DNA from: Mimachlamys varia
Taxonomy: Eukaryota; Mollusca; Bivalvia; Pectinida; Pectinidae
Direction: 5' to 3'
NCBI GenBank assembly: GCA_947623455.1
Contig: OX392534.1
Span: 40,119,426-40,183,425 of the forward strand
DNA length: 64,000 bases
The notes under the pieces were generated by a model that saw only the letters and a list, made by a program, of their open reading frames with translations, was not told where the DNA came from and ran no database searches. Each line of letters opens with the position of its first letter. The stretch's first letter is position 1. Positions 11,155-23,035 of this stretch are shown piece after piece. Position numbers and translations under genes: made by a program.

Positions 11155-11819
11155 GAATACGCACAACCTACTCAAATTATTTCTTATTTTTTAAATACCA
11201 AATTGTCGTTTCAGCTAACATTATGGGACGATTTAAGGAAATAAGCTAAGAGAATACCGAAGTGGCAACAAACTTATAATATAAACCACCGACATGCATA
11301 ATAAGTACCAGTAATTATCCTTGTATCCTCTCCATCTCAGCTAGTTGTTACAGTTATATTAAGGCACAATTTTCAGTATAAGTATTGATTATATATTGTT
11401 TCTTTTACTAATGCATTAATTTTTCCCAAAAATTATACATTAAAATCAATTAAAAATATAAAAGAATCTTCCCTGCAATAAGGTCTTGCTTCCCATTTTC
11501 TAAGTAAATATTGACAATTGCTAAATTAACATATTACATACAAACGGATATGAAATGTTGTAATATCGTTTATATACCTTTACACCAGAAAACAAATGTA
11601 ATGATGCAATAATTCAAGTTAAGTTTTTATTTCAAATACTGTAACAAACATAATCTTTAATACCAAAGCGTCAGGAAAACTATATCCCGAACTAAAGGGA
11701 TGACTAGACTAGGGGCTAAATATGAAAAAGGAAATATTAACTTTAAAAAAGTGTAAGAAAGAAGAGAACTTAGGCATAATTCTCAATCACATCAAGCACA
11801 CATACTAATATTGAGAAAC

Positions 11820-11965
11820 GTCCATCTTCATATTTCATAAGGATGTAGAATATTTCTCAACGAGACCAAGATGACGAATTTATTTCTAGATCACGGTCTT
11901 CATCAACTTGTACCTGTACTTGTACTTGTGTCGTAGTTTGTTTGTCAGCAGCTGACATCATTTGT
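11820..11965 (-). pseudogene. PLE fragment (RT C-terminus), minus strand
   Basis: Complement of the end of the RT frame: AAACGTCCATCTTCATATTT, ATTTCTCAACGAGACCAAGA and TTTGTTTGTCAGCAGCTGAC correspond to plus-strand text at 56.7-56.9 kb. Confidence 0.6.
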
Positions 11966-12002
11966 ATCTCCCTTTTGAAGGGAGAATTTCAAATTTAAAT
12001 TT

Positions 12003-13190
12003 AAAAGGTGCAGCGTATGTGTTTGTTACGTCATCTTTGTAACGCCCTTGTGGTAAAGGAACCCTGGCAAGTGACATTCAGTGTATATCTGAATATATCA
12101 TATCATCCTATCGAAACTACATATTCAATAATAATAATATCTTGTTTTAACAATAACAAATTGTCTGTAATAATACCAGTGAATATCTTTTTAATATTAA
12201 GGATCTTCGTGAGGTTTTAATCATGTTCAAACCTCGTTTTGATCTCACGTGAGTAATGTTTGTTATGTCTAACAATTTATTATCAATTTTGATAACAAAT
12301 ATGTATCTGAAATATGTAGCAAAAATTAGATGTCTGTTATTTGTAGAACTTTTTTTAGAAGAATTTAAAAAAAGGACCATTATGGTGGCCATTTTGAAAA
12401 TTACTATTTCTGTGTATTTCTTCTACTTCACGAACAGCCAAAATTTCATGATTGACTTTTATGCTTGATTGATCATTTAGAATCGTCCGTGTGTCGCAAT
12501 TTTTCATAACAACAAGTTCTTTTTTGCTGTACAACTTCTTTATGTTCATTTTAAAGCAACAAATATGCAAGAAAGATTTTTTTTTATATTTTAGGTATGT
12601 TTTGAAATTGTTTTTTAAAAGCATTTACTCTACAAAATAAAAGATAAAGAATGAAGTATTTTTCAATAAAAAATAAGGCGAAGGAGTAACTAAAATTTAT
12701 GTAATGAGCTAAAAGAATAATAATCAGACTTCTTTCTTCCGTAATCATTAAGAAAATACTATTATTGTCAATTCTGCAAACATTCATACATATCTGATCA
12801 CAAATCTGGAAGATATTGAATGAAACTTGCCTGCGATTGGCCAAAACAGCATTTTTCACATAAATCACGTATTTTACTCATTTTGGTATCTTTGACCGAG
12901 CATAGCACAAAAACGAGTTCACTACCATATGTACCGTTTTGCATTTTCTGCTATGGAATGAACTCTCTTTTCCAAAAATGCATATAAGCAAAAAAGTTGT
13001 CAGAAAATTGCAACTTTTCACAAGAGAATATCCTTAAACACTAACTAACACATATCCGATATATACAGAATCGAAGCAATTTCGATCCTCGACACTTTCA
13101 TCGTTTTGTTAGGTTGAAGTGGTGAAGCAGACTATTGGGCTGTTTCCCTCATGGTATTGCCCGTTGTCATGGTTAAACGGTTATTTTACT
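12003..13190. other. No gene recognised; small remnant of hammerhead repeat end at 12,003-12,035
   Basis: AAAAGGTGCAGCGTATGTGT and the following GTTACGTCATCTTTG match the 3' end of the hammerhead-bearing repeat, without the ribozyme itself. A stretch near 12,870-13,010 is an inverted relative of 6,310-6,480 (shared CATAGCACAA / TTGTGCTATG context). The rest is AT-rich without recognisable content. Confidence 0.45.
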
Positions 13191-13194
13191 GGAT

Positions 13195-14335
13195 TACGGA
13201 AATTTGAAATCATCACGTGTATCGTATAGCTTAATAGTAAGTTGTCTATGTTGGTCGTAGTTTCAGTAGAGATCGGGAAGTGTCCGTTGTGTCCTTTATT
13301 TCCAGTTCAGAAGGGTATATACGATCGACGTGGTCAGCAAACTTCTTGTTGTTTATAGACAACGCATCGTCGATATATCGGAAAGTGAAGTTAAAAGATT
13401 TTGCAAGGATTTTGTTACCTGTCCTGATTAGCTCTTCCACAAATTCAGTCTCGTATGAAAACAAAAACAAGTCAGCTAAGAGTGGGGCACAGTTTGTTCC
13501 CAACAGTCTACTGGAAAATCTTTTCTCCAAACTCAGCAAAATATTGTCGACCAGGAATTCAATCATCCTTACTATATCTTCTTCAGTATATTTCCTTTTA
13601 GCTATTGTCGTGTTTTTTCACAAATTATGCTCAAAGACAGCTCACTACCATATATTTGTATCGTTGTCCGCCTTTCATGGAAAAGAAAGCTCTCATAACA
13701 AGAGATCGAAGACGTCCCTTCAATTTCGTATGAGGTATGGTAGTGTACAGGGTGAAAAAATCAAATGTTTTGACCGAAAAGAGATTTTGTAAGAGGGGGT
13801 GTTCAAGATTGATCAAATGATCTTTCGCGTTTTTCAAAATCCACATCCCATTAATTACACTTATGACGTACACAGTGTCAAAACAAGACTGAATCCCTTA
13901 TTATATTGTACTAAGAATGGTAGTAAGAAGTTTAGATAATGACTTGGTCGAGCAATTAGCAGAGCCAGCGATAAAACGTTTCCTATAAGGAACCTTGTGT
14001 AGTTTCGGTATCCAATAAAGACGAGGTAGGTCAGCGTCTTGCTCATAAACCGGTACTTCGAAAGATTGTATTACAGAAGCATTGTTAGGCAGTATTTCAT
14101 CTTTCGAAAAACCGGCCAATGTTTTACCTGTAAATGTAATAGCGTTTGCAAACAATAATTAAGTTGCTAGATGCTTTGTCTGCAGACACAACCACATACT
14201 TATCATGTACATAATTGAATGATGTTCGAAAATCGGTGTCAAGAAATATTAATAAGCAATAATGCAAATTTTTATTTACGTAAGGATTATGTTTCAAAAC
14301 GTTAAAACAAACAATTGTATAACTGTTTCTCAATG
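13195..14335 (-). pseudogene. Penelope-like element reverse transcriptase, frameshifted
   Basis: Read on the minus strand, the pieces follow RT order: a VVVSADKAS block (about 14,200), LYWIPKLHKVPY with CSTKSLSKLLT (13,920-14,020), FFTLYTTIPHTKLK (13,740-13,770), the GTNCAPLLADLFLF block (13,460-13,500) and the catalytic FRYIDD (13,370-13,390), then LEIKDTTD. At least three frame breaks separate them, and the C-terminal quarter is missing. Known: RTs of this type with hammerhead-bearing terminal repeats are Penelope-like. The long plus-strand ORF 13280-13792 is its antisense shadow. Confidence 0.8.
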
Positions 14336-14679
14336 AAGGTGATGAAAATGGACCTCAGATCATAATTGATGCTTAGTAGTAATTCCACTATTTCATCAGT
14401 TCGTGGGGGGATGGTGCATTATTGTATGAAAATAACCAAATAAGTTCCATTTAAAATCAAATTCCAAAATCATTTTTGACAAAAATTCTAAAAAATTCTT
14501 CAACATGAATTTACTTTTTGAACGTGAGAATCATTGAACTATTTGATATATGTGTAATATGTAAAATAAATAAAGTTTATATTTATATATATGAAGTATT
14601 TATATATATACAGTTTTGTTATATACTGTATATACTGTTAATGTCATTCTTATTTTAACCCCCTTTAATCCTCAAAACA

Positions 14680-15425
14680 TATATGTTGGGAATGATTAAA
14701 GGTGACAGGAGGGTAGAATGGTGATTTGAATACAATTGTAACAGGATGCGATCCTCTCGCACACCGTAAAAAGTTATAACATCGAGCTACAGACGTATAA
14801 AAGGTGACTAGGATGGGGGATTGATGGGATAGGCCTTAAAGAATGGGGGGATAGGTGAACTATAGGTGATAAAAAACTAATGCTATTCGTACATCTGATT
14901 GAATATAGGTGTATATGTTTGATGCAAGTTGACTGAATGAGCGGACTATTGAATGGTTGAATAGTAAGATGCATTTATGAGTAAATTAGAAGGTGTTTGG
15001 TGCTTATTGATGCGATTAAATGATACTACATCCAATTTATCAGAAAGTTGAGAAACGATTGAATTTTAGTTATTAGATTAGAGACTGAAGGATTATTCAC
15101 GGCTGAACGATGGTTTCATCAATAAGCGACCTTTTTGACACGTGACTTATGATACTGACTGCAAATGTATATTCATTTAGGAAAACTAGTTAATTACTAG
15201 GATCTTGTAAAATATTCAAATTTCATATCAATAAGCGGTATAATCATTCGTAAGGCGTTATATGATAACTCATTCTGGTCTATATTTTTATTGTTTGCTT
15301 TCCAATAACTTTGATGATTTTTTTTCTCATTGATATACCATTTTAAACATAAAGTTGATCTATTTTTAAATTTTTAACATGATTTATTGAAACCAATCAC
15401 TAGTCTTAATATTTAATATTTGTTT
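14680..15425. repeat. Diverged left end of the 1.57-kb array
   Basis: 14,690-14,780 repeats part of the conserved core (CAGGATGCGATCCTCTCGCA). 15,075-15,360 matches the second half of the unit (GGATTATTCACGGCTGAACG, CACGTGACTTATGATACTGA). It also resembles the right border at 31,540-32,000 (shared TGAATGGTTGAAT and AAATGCATTT), so both ends are old edge copies. Confidence 0.65.
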
Positions 15426-16558
15426 AACCTTTCCAACCTGATTACATGTGAGTAAATCAAAATTCAAGGGGAGGGGGGAAAGGGTGGGTAGGCGGAAATA
15501 CGTGATTTGCAGAACAGGATGCGATCTTCTGGAACAACGTGAAAAGTTGTAAGATCGTAAGTCACTAGCGTGGACTTGAAACCCCGTGAACTTGGCCTGC
15601 TGCACATCAGATCGTTCCGCCAATTCATTTTATTTGCATATATTTGGGTAAACTTGACAAAAACTGATCATGTATTTGTTCAAGTATGTGAGAAATTAAT
15701 GCAAAATAGCATATTTCTCAGTGAAATACCCCTCTCCTGCAAAATGTAAGACAGGCCACACGATAGCCCTCCAATGTTATAATAGAGTTATTAGCTACAG
15801 TGGCTGTAGCAAGTGAGCTACGTATGGTCTCCCCTCTCCTATTGTAGGGGATTATACAGGGTCAAATAACATCAAAGACTAACCACAACTTGAAATACTA
15901 TGTATCACAGTGCTAATGACTATATAACTGACCACATCACTGTATAGGGAATGTTTATGTTGTAAACATCACTACGTGCTGACCTGTATGTTCGTGTTCA
16001 ATTTTAATTCACAGTAATTGACAAATTTATTAACGTAATTTTGAATAATTTTTGGGGTCATATAATGTAGAAATCAATTTAATAGAAATCAATTTTGCAA
16101 ACAAAAACAAAAAACAAAAAAACAAAGACAAAATGTTGGTTGACCCTATCTATATCCTTAAGTGAATAGATAAATGACTAAAGGATAATTCACGGATGAT
16201 TGATGGTTTCATCAATAAAAGATTCCTTTGGAAATGTGACTGATGATACTTACTGCAAATCAATATTTATTTAGGAAAAAAATAACTAATTGCTAGGATC
16301 TTTGTTTTTTGAAATTCTAATGTATATATTAAAATCTTATATAAATAATCGGTATAATCATTCGTAAGGCTTTAAACTATAACTAATATTTGGTCTTAAT
16401 TTTCATTATTGGCTTTTAAATTGATTTGATGATTTTCTTTCATTGATATACCATTTTATACTTTTAATTGATCAAAATTTAAAGAGAGTTTCATAATAAA
16501 GGTAAACACGATAATTATAATAAAAATAATCCATTGGTTTGATATATAAAATTCATTT
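15426..16558. repeat. Array unit 1, internal deletion of ~430 bp
   Basis: Joins GGGTAAACTT directly to GACAAAAACTGATCATG near 15,650-15,665, losing the TAAGTTAAACTA...CTGTCCTCC portion present in the other units. Confidence 0.8.
15518..15618 (-). other. Conserved core of the array unit (copy 1 shown), with pol III-like boxes
   Basis: About 130 bp in each unit begin GGCGGAAATACGTGATTT and end ATCAGATCGTTCCGCC, so the ends are 7-bp inverted (GGCGGAA/TTCCGCC). On the minus strand the core reads TGGCGGAACGATCTG (A-box-like) and GGTTTCAAGTCC (B-box-like, one extra base), with an octamer ATGCAAAT just upstream and a TTTT further down. The core stays near-identical even in edge copies whose flanks have drifted. 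A tRNA cloverleaf is not convincing; a SINE head or a protein-binding box are the alternatives. Confidence 0.4.
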
Positions 16559-18124
16559 AACCTTTCCAACCTGATAACATGTGAGTAAATCAAAATTCAA
16601 GGGGAGGGAGAAAAGAGTGGGGTGGCGGAAATACGTGATTTGCAGAACAGGATGCGATCTTCTGACACACCGTGAAAAGTTGTAAGATCGTAAGTCACTG
16701 GCGTGGACTTGAAACCCCGTAAACTTGGCCTGCTGCACATCAGATCGTTCCGCCAATTCATTTGATTTGCATATATTTGGGTAAACTTAAGTTAAACTAA
16801 TTGCATACAGGGTGAAATAGGTTAAATGTGTATAATTTAATGGTCTTGAGGTGAATTTGGTGAATGACTGTGAAGTGTATATAGCAGTTAAAATTCGGCC
16901 ATGAAAGCCACAATTTATAAAATGATTCAGGAATGCTATTAAAGTTAATATATAAGATGATAATTCATTCTTAATTTTTTTTTATAATCAATAAATCTCC
17001 AAGCCTTAAGATAATTAAAATACGAACAAACTAATAGTGATATTGTTAAAATTATTCACAATTGCATAATAGTATATAGTATAGACAAAAACAGACAAGT
17101 TTTAAAATGGATCTTCTATCACATTATTTAACAAAAACTTATACTTCTGTTTTAGCGCTAATCTAACCAATTCTGCCTACCAAACCATTAATCTTGAATA
17201 GACATGTGTCCGTCAAGCTGTCCTCCGACAAACACTGATCATGTTTTTGTTCAAGTATCTGAGAAATTAATGAAAATTAGCATATTTCTCAGTGAAATAC
17301 CCCTCTCCCGCAAAATGTAAGACAGTCCTCACGATAGCCCTCCAATGTTATAATAGGGTTATAAGCTACAGTGGCTGTAGCAAGTGAACTATGTATGGTC
17401 TCCCCTCTCCTATTGTAGGGGATTATACAGGGTCAAATAACATCAAAGACTAACCACAACTTGAAATACTATGTATCACAGTGCTAATGACTATAACTGA
17501 CCATACCACTGTATAGGGTCTGTTTATGTTGTAAACATCATCACGTGCTGACCTGTATGCTCGTGTTCAATTTTAATTCACTGTAATTGACAAATTGATG
17601 AACGTAATTTCGAATATTTTTTGGGGTAATATGATGAAGAAATCAATTTGATAGAAATCAATTTTGCAAACAAAAGCAAAAAAAAAACAAAGACAAAATG
17701 TTGGTTGATCCTATCTATATCCTAAAGTGAATAGATAAATGACTAAAGGATAATTTACGGATGATTAATGGTTTCATAAATAAAAGATTGCTTTTGAAAT
17801 GTGACTGATGATACTTACTGTAAATTAATATCTATTTAGGCAAAAACAAACTAATTGCTAGGATCTTTATCTTTTGAAATTCTAATGTATATATCAAAAT
17901 TAAAAATAAATAATCGGTATAATCATTCGTAAGGCTTTAAACTATATCTAATATTTTGTCTTAATTTTCAATATTGACTTTTAAATTGATTTGATTATTT
18001 TCTTTCATTGATATACCATTTCAAACTTTTAATTGATCAAATTTTAAAGAGATTTTCATAATAAAGGTAAGCACGATAGTTATAATAAAAATATTTCCAT
18101 TGTTTTGATATATAAAATTTATTT
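16559..18124. repeat. Array unit 2, full length
   Basis: 1,566 bp. Retains the short TTTTTGGGG tract near 17,620 where units 3-5 have long T/G runs. Confidence 0.85.
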
Positions 18125-18812
18125 AACCTTTCCAACCTGATAACAAGTGAGTAAATCAAAATTCAAGGGGAGGGAGGAAAGGGTGGGTAGGCGGAAATAC
18201 GTGATTTGCAGAACAGGATTCGATCCTCCGTGAAAAGTTGTAAGATCGTAAGTCACTGGAGTGGACTTGAAATCCCGTAAACGTGGCCTGGTGCACATCA
18301 GATCGTTCCGCCAATTCATTTGATTTGCATATATTTGGGTAAACTTAAGTTAAACTAATTGCATACAGAGTGAAATAGGTTAAATGTGTATGAGGTGATG
18401 GTCATGAAGTGAATTTGGTGAATGACTGTGAAGTGTATATAGCTGTGGTAAAAGTGGATTTTGTCATCTGCGGTTTGAACAGTTACGTTCGATTCTGTAA
18501 GGAATTTGTAGTGTTATGTGACTCTGTAGTGGGTTTGGCTCTTTCCAGGTGTGCGTACCTTTAGTCGCGAAATAGTAGTACTCTAGGATGGTACAGCCTT
18601 GGGGTTACGGGGGATATTCTGTCTGGTTTGACGAATGTCTGCCCGGGTATATTTTCAGTTTATCTGTAATGACGGCCATCTTGCCGGGTGAGCCGGGGAC
18701 AGTTTGTGTAATGCGCTGTCATTGGTCGAGACTGCGGTGGTGGAGCCAGTCACCGAGTCTCTTAGATTACGGATGTTATTCCGGGTATTTACACTAAGGG
18801 TCAAGGTCAGGG

Positions 18813-18821
18813 CTATTTAAG
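18813..18821 (+). promoter_or_regulatory. TATA-like box of the 5' LTR
   Basis: CTATTTAAG preceded by GGTCAAGGTCAGGG. The expected start site is about 25-30 bp downstream, immediately before the hairpin series. Confidence 0.5.
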
Positions 18822-18878
18822 CCGTAGACGGGAGAGAAACCTCGCCACTTCCCTACCGGGATTTGGTCATTACCAACG

Positions 18879-19171
18879 CTTTGAAAACAAAGTGACTTAG
18901 CTTAGTGATACGGCTACGTTCTGAAACCGGAGCGGCTATGCATGGTTAGTTTTATTAGTTAGCTGACACTCTGAAAACAGAGCGGCTTATAATGCATGCG
19001 TAAGTTAGGTCTATTAGATAGCTGACACTCTGAAAACAGAGTGGCTTTATTGCATGTTTACATCTTGTAGATAGGCCTAGCTGGCACTCTGAAAACAGAG
19101 CGGCTTATATGCATGTGTACGTGTTCTGAGAACAGAACTGCTTAGCATAGGAACATGTTCTGAAACCAGAA
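18879..19171 (+). other. Series of seven small RNA hairpins in the LTR leader
   Basis: Hairpins at 18879-18892, 18919-18932, 18969-18982, 19028-19041, 19087-19100, 19124-19137 and 19158-19171 all have a 5-bp stem and 4-nt loop, for example CTTTG-AAAA-CAAAG, CTCTG-AAAA-CAGAG, TTCTG-AGAA-CAGAA. Stem positions change on both sides together, and each hairpin is followed by a GGCTTA-like tag. The series is repeated in the 3' LTR (22087-22379). It would lie at the 5' end of the genomic RNA. Role unknown; packaging, dimerisation or translation control are possible. Confidence 0.7.
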
Positions 19172-19831
19172 CAACTTAGCGTAGGAATTAACGTTAAGTT
19201 GTAGTCACTGTGCATGTGTAGACTAGTGTTTATTAGGTGTTGTTTCTAGAGGGGGGGTGGAAGTCTAGCCCGTCTCGAAGGCTGGTAGTTATAATTATGG
19301 ACCAGGTGGGATATATACTCCATAGTTTCGTAGTACTTGTCAAGTTGGTCATATTTACAAGGCATTGAGGTGTGTATTGAGAGTTAACATGGAGCTTCTC
19401 CAGGGATTGTCTCATGCATGTACCTGTGGGTAGCTTGTCATAGTCTGGGTAGCCTATTATTTGGATAAGTCTGATTTCCCGGTGTACGTTTTGTTACCAT
19501 TTCTATACTTGTTACATTCTATTTTACTTCAGGCTTTACATCTGTTTTCACTGGAACTTGGTTGTTTTGTTATGTTATTTATGTAAAGGAAACCAAACTC
19601 GTCTTAATTCATAATAAACTTGTAGAACTTTTACTGTGGTGTTGTTGTGGGTCTTTCCTAACACTTCGACTAATCTAAGGGAAAAGAACCGGAAGGTGGG
19701 TTTAGAAGGTGACTGTTGGCCACTGGTTTTATGTCACGGTCCGGTACATTTTGTACCACATTTAAAATTACACAACGCGAAGTCAATTGTGGTGGCAAAC
19801 TCTCATCTCCTGACCCCTCCTACTACATAAA

Positions 19832-19850
19832 TGGTGCCGTGACCAGGATT
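19832..19850 (+). promoter_or_regulatory. Primer-binding site, tRNA-His type
   Basis: TGGTGCCGTGACCAGGATT begins 5 nt after the 5' LTR. Twelve bases, TGGTGCCGTGAC, are complementary to the 3' end (with CCA) of animal tRNA-His; two mismatches follow, then five more matches. Confidence 0.65.
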
Positions 19851-20160
19851 AGTCGTATTAGTGAGGAAAGATACCAAAGGTTAAACAACAGAGGTCTAGA
19901 AATGAATTGAGACTAATTAGGTATTATGGAATAGTTTTATTTGACTTAGAGCAGACATAATTAACAAGGGTTGCAGAGTTCAGTAAAATTAATTAAGTTA
20001 TAAGGGGATATTACTGTGTCAAGCATTTTGAAAATGGCATGCTATGTGGAAAGTATTAGGAAGAGTTCAGTCAAGGTTGTAGGAAATGATGTACAGCAGG
20101 GATTGGGAAACAGGAATTTTGACAATGGCAGTGAGCTAGGGATAGCTGGTGTGTAATGTG

Positions 20161-20400
20161 TTAATGGTGGATACTGGATCACCTGTTTTGGTAATGTCCC
20201 AGACCAGGTTTAGTAAGGGTTTAGTTCTGCGGTGTTGGCAAAGTGTTCTGTAAATCTTGTGTCAGCAGACGGGGAAAGGTTAACGGTAAAGGTCAGGCCA
20301 CCATAGATTAGATGGGGCTCTCGTCCTTTCGACAAACCTACGTCATGGCAGATTTGGGAGGTTTGGATGGGATATTGGGAATAGATTTTTGAGATGAGTA
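20161..20400 (+). pseudogene. Retropepsin (protease) relic in the LTR element
   Basis: One frame from 20161 reads LMVDTGSPVLVMS, the active-site loop of a retroviral-type aspartic protease. About 60 codons later, in another frame, 20348-20392 reads ADLGGLDGILGIDF, the usual second landmark (ILGxDF), followed by a stop. Stops and frame changes separate and surround the two. Known: this D-T-G-S plus ILGxDF pair marks LTR-retrotransposon proteases. Confidence 0.7.
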
Positions 20401-20696
20401 TGATGGTGGTATCCAGGTCTATCGAGGTGCACGGAACACGGGTCAAGGTCAAGGTTAGTTGATTCAATCGGAAACTTGCAGCTGTTCTCATGGAGATATA
20501 CAAAGTAAAGTTGGAGGAAAGGAATTTTGTGTGCTAAATGCTTATATGATTAAGACCACAGTACCCTAAGATAATTGTTTCAGTGGTAATTAAACTTTGT
20601 GGATAAAGATATTTGTTTAGAACTAAGTACTGGTGTTAGAAGAGTACAGGCAGTGACTTTTGTGGTGCAAGTTGAAAATAGGGATATAGGTGGAGA

Positions 20697-20980
20697 CAGG
20701 AAGTAGCTTCCTGGCTGTGTTTTAGAGTACAGTACAGGAATTCTTAAGTGAACTTCCTGGGTGGTGAATTTTCTGAATGTGAATCAGTCAGTATTGTGAT
20801 TTATGACACAAACAGTATTCATTAGTTGGCATCCATGGGTAGGAGTTGTTGTGGTAAATTAGAAAAACATTTTGCCATATAAAAGAGTACCATGTGAAGT
20901 ATTTAATCTTATGATGTTTGATGTCTCGCAGGAAGTAATTTGACATCTAGCAGGAAGTAGTTTAATGTGTCACAGGAAGT
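20697..20980 (+). repeat. Four CAGGAAGTA repeats in the LTR element
   Basis: CAGGAAGT occurs at 20697, 20929, 20951 and 20973; the last three are spaced 22 bp. The octamer resembles ETS-factor sites. Whether it is regulatory is unknown. Confidence 0.5.
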
Positions 20981-21641
20981 AGTTCAGTACAATGTCAAGT
21001 TATCAGTGTTTAACAGTGTCTAGCATTTATTGCAGTGTTTTTGGCGGACAGACAGTCTGTTATGTATTGGGTAGAATATTATAGTAAGATTCAAATGTTC
21101 ATAGTTGTTATTCCAATTCATGGAATACAGCTAGCCAAAATTGTTTGACCTGCCAGTAGACAGTGTGGTACCTAACACACTGGAGCAGGTTTCACTCTCC
21201 ACAATAGGTTGCACGAGTGTAACCGCTGTGAGAGGAGGTCCAGGAGCCATCCATGGGTGACGTAACATCGGAGGGACCATGAAGCTGAAGGATTGTCCAT
21301 CTCGATCCAACTGGAGTGGAGGCCAGCCGGAGATCTCCTGTTTCTATTTGGATGTGACGCGCATACGTGTGAAGGAGGGAAGACTGTGATGTGTGTTCGT
21401 TCGGACTACGAAAGACTTTCGGTTGCGGTTTGTGCCAGTGAAATGTGTTTTTGAAAGACATTTGTTTTTTTTATTTTCAGGTGTGTTCGTGAACATTTAT
21501 TCATATTTAACGCGATCACTATTGTAATTGTATATCAGATAATGAATAGGATACCGTTAAGATTTTAGGATTAAGTTGTGTGGCTCAGGTAAGGATTTTG
21601 TAGACAAAGTTAATTGACTGTTGGTAATTACTTTGATCTTA

Positions 21642-21653
21642 AGGTGGGAGGTA
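21642..21653 (+). promoter_or_regulatory. Polypurine tract of the LTR element
   Basis: AGGTGGGAGG plus TA lies directly before TGTGG of the right LTR, the expected place for plus-strand priming. One T interrupts the purine run. Confidence 0.6.
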
Positions 21654-23035
21654 TGTGGTAAAAGTGGATTTTGTCATCTGCGGTTTGAACAGTTACGTTC
21701 GATTCTGTAAGGAATTTGTAGTGTTATGTGACTCTGTAGTGGGTTTGGCTCTTTCCAGGTGTGCGTACCTTTAGTCGCGAAATAGTAGTACTCTAGGATG
21801 GTACAGCCTTGGGGTTACGGGGGATATTCTGTCTGGTTTGACGAATGTCTGCCCGGGTATTTTCAGTTTATCTGTAATGACGGCCATCTTGCCGGGTGAG
21901 CCGGGGACAGTTTGTGTAATGCGCTGTCATTGGTCGAGACTGCGGTGGTGGAGCCAGTCACCGAGTCTCTTAGATTACGGATGTTATTCCGGGTATTTAC
22001 ACTAAGGGTCAAGGTCAGGGCTATTTAAGCCGTAGACGGGAGAGAAACCTCGCCACTTCCCTACCGGGATTTGGTCATTACCAACGCTTTGAAAACAAAG
22101 TGACTTAGCTTAGTGATACGGCTACGTTCTGAAACCGGAGCGGCTATGCATGGTTAGTTTTATTAGTTAGCTGACACTCTGAAAACAGAGCGGCTTATAA
22201 TGCATGCGTAAGTTAGGTCTATTAGATAGCTGACACTCTGAAAACAGAGTGGCTTTATTGCATGTTTACATCTTGTAGATAGGCCTAGCTGGCACTCTGA
22301 AAACAGAGCGGCTTATATGCATGTGTACGTGTTCTGAGAACAGAACTGCTTAGCATAGGAACATGTTCTGAAACCAGAACAACTTAGCGTAGGAATTAAC
22401 GTTAAGTTGTAGTCACTGTGCATGTGTAGACTAGTGTTTATTAGGTGTTGTTTCTAGAGGGGGGGTGGAAGTCTAGCCCGTCTCGAAGGCTGGTAGTTAT
22501 AATTATGGACCAGGTGGGATATATACTCCATAGTTTCGTAGTACTTGTCAAGTTGGTCATATTTACAAGGCATTGAGGTGTGTATTGAGAGTTAACATGG
22601 AGCTTCTCCAGGGATTGTCTCATGCATGTACCTGTGGGTAGCTTGTCATAGTCTGGGTAGCCTATTATTTGGATAAGTCTGATTTCCCGGTGTACGTTTT
22701 GTTACCATTTCTATACTTGTTACATTCTATTTTACTTCAGGCTTTACATCTGTTTTCACTGGAACTTGGTTGTTTTGTTATGTTATTTATGTAAAGGAAA
22801 CCAAACTCGTCTTAATTCATAATAAACTTGTAGAACTTTTACTGTGGTGTTGTTGTGGGTCTTTCCTAACACTTCGACTAATCTAAGGGAAAAGAACCGG
22901 AAGGTGGGTTTAGAAGGTGACTGTTGGCCACTGGTTTTATGTCACGGTCCGGTACATTTTGTACCACATTTAAAATTACACAACGCGAAGTCAATTGTGG
23001 TGGCAAACTCTCATCTCCTGACCCCTCCTACTACA
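21654..23035 (+). repeat. 3' LTR
   Basis: 1,382 bp; lacks two bases (AT) of the GGGTATATTTTCAG stretch present in the 5' LTR and otherwise reads identical. TATA-like box at 22021-22028, AATAAA at 22821-22826. Confidence 0.9.

Larger units (their letters stand above)
18444..19827 (+). repeat. 5' LTR
   Basis: 1,384 bp. U3 carries a TATA-like CTATTTAAG at 18813-18821. AATAAA at 19613-19618 implies a long R of roughly 770 nt and a U5 of about 190 nt. The 69-codon ORF at 18588-18797 and the 64-codon ORF at 19636-19830 resemble nothing known. Confidence 0.9.
18444..23035 (+). mobile_element. Young non-autonomous LTR retrotransposon
   Basis: Two LTRs (18444-19827 and 21654-23035) both begin TGTGGTAAAAG and end CTACTACA. 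A TAGC duplication flanks the insertion (18440-18443 and 23036-23039). Inside: a primer-binding site at 19832, a polypurine tract AAGGTGGGAGG just before the right LTR, and 1.8 kb without intact gag or pol. The LTRs differ only by one 2-bp indel that I can see, so the insertion is recent. A protease relic suggests descent from a Gypsy-like element. Mobilisation would need enzymes from an autonomous partner. Confidence 0.92.

Noticed and set aside
13280..13792. 170-codon plus-strand ORF
   Set aside because: Exact antisense of the PLE reverse transcriptase pseudogene; no independent protein signal.
15518..15618. tRNA gene on the minus strand of the array core
   Set aside because: A- and B-box-like words and 7-bp inverted ends exist, but D, anticodon and T stems do not form a cloverleaf and the span is about 130 nt.
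21192..21461. 89-codon minus-strand ORF in the LTR element
   Set aside because: Antisense to the element, no similarity I recognise, and surrounded by non-coding internal sequence.
19233..22623. Identical 60-codon minus-strand ORFs in both LTRs as a conserved gene
   Set aside because: Identity reflects the two young LTR copies, and the sequence is antisense to the element with no recognisable domain.
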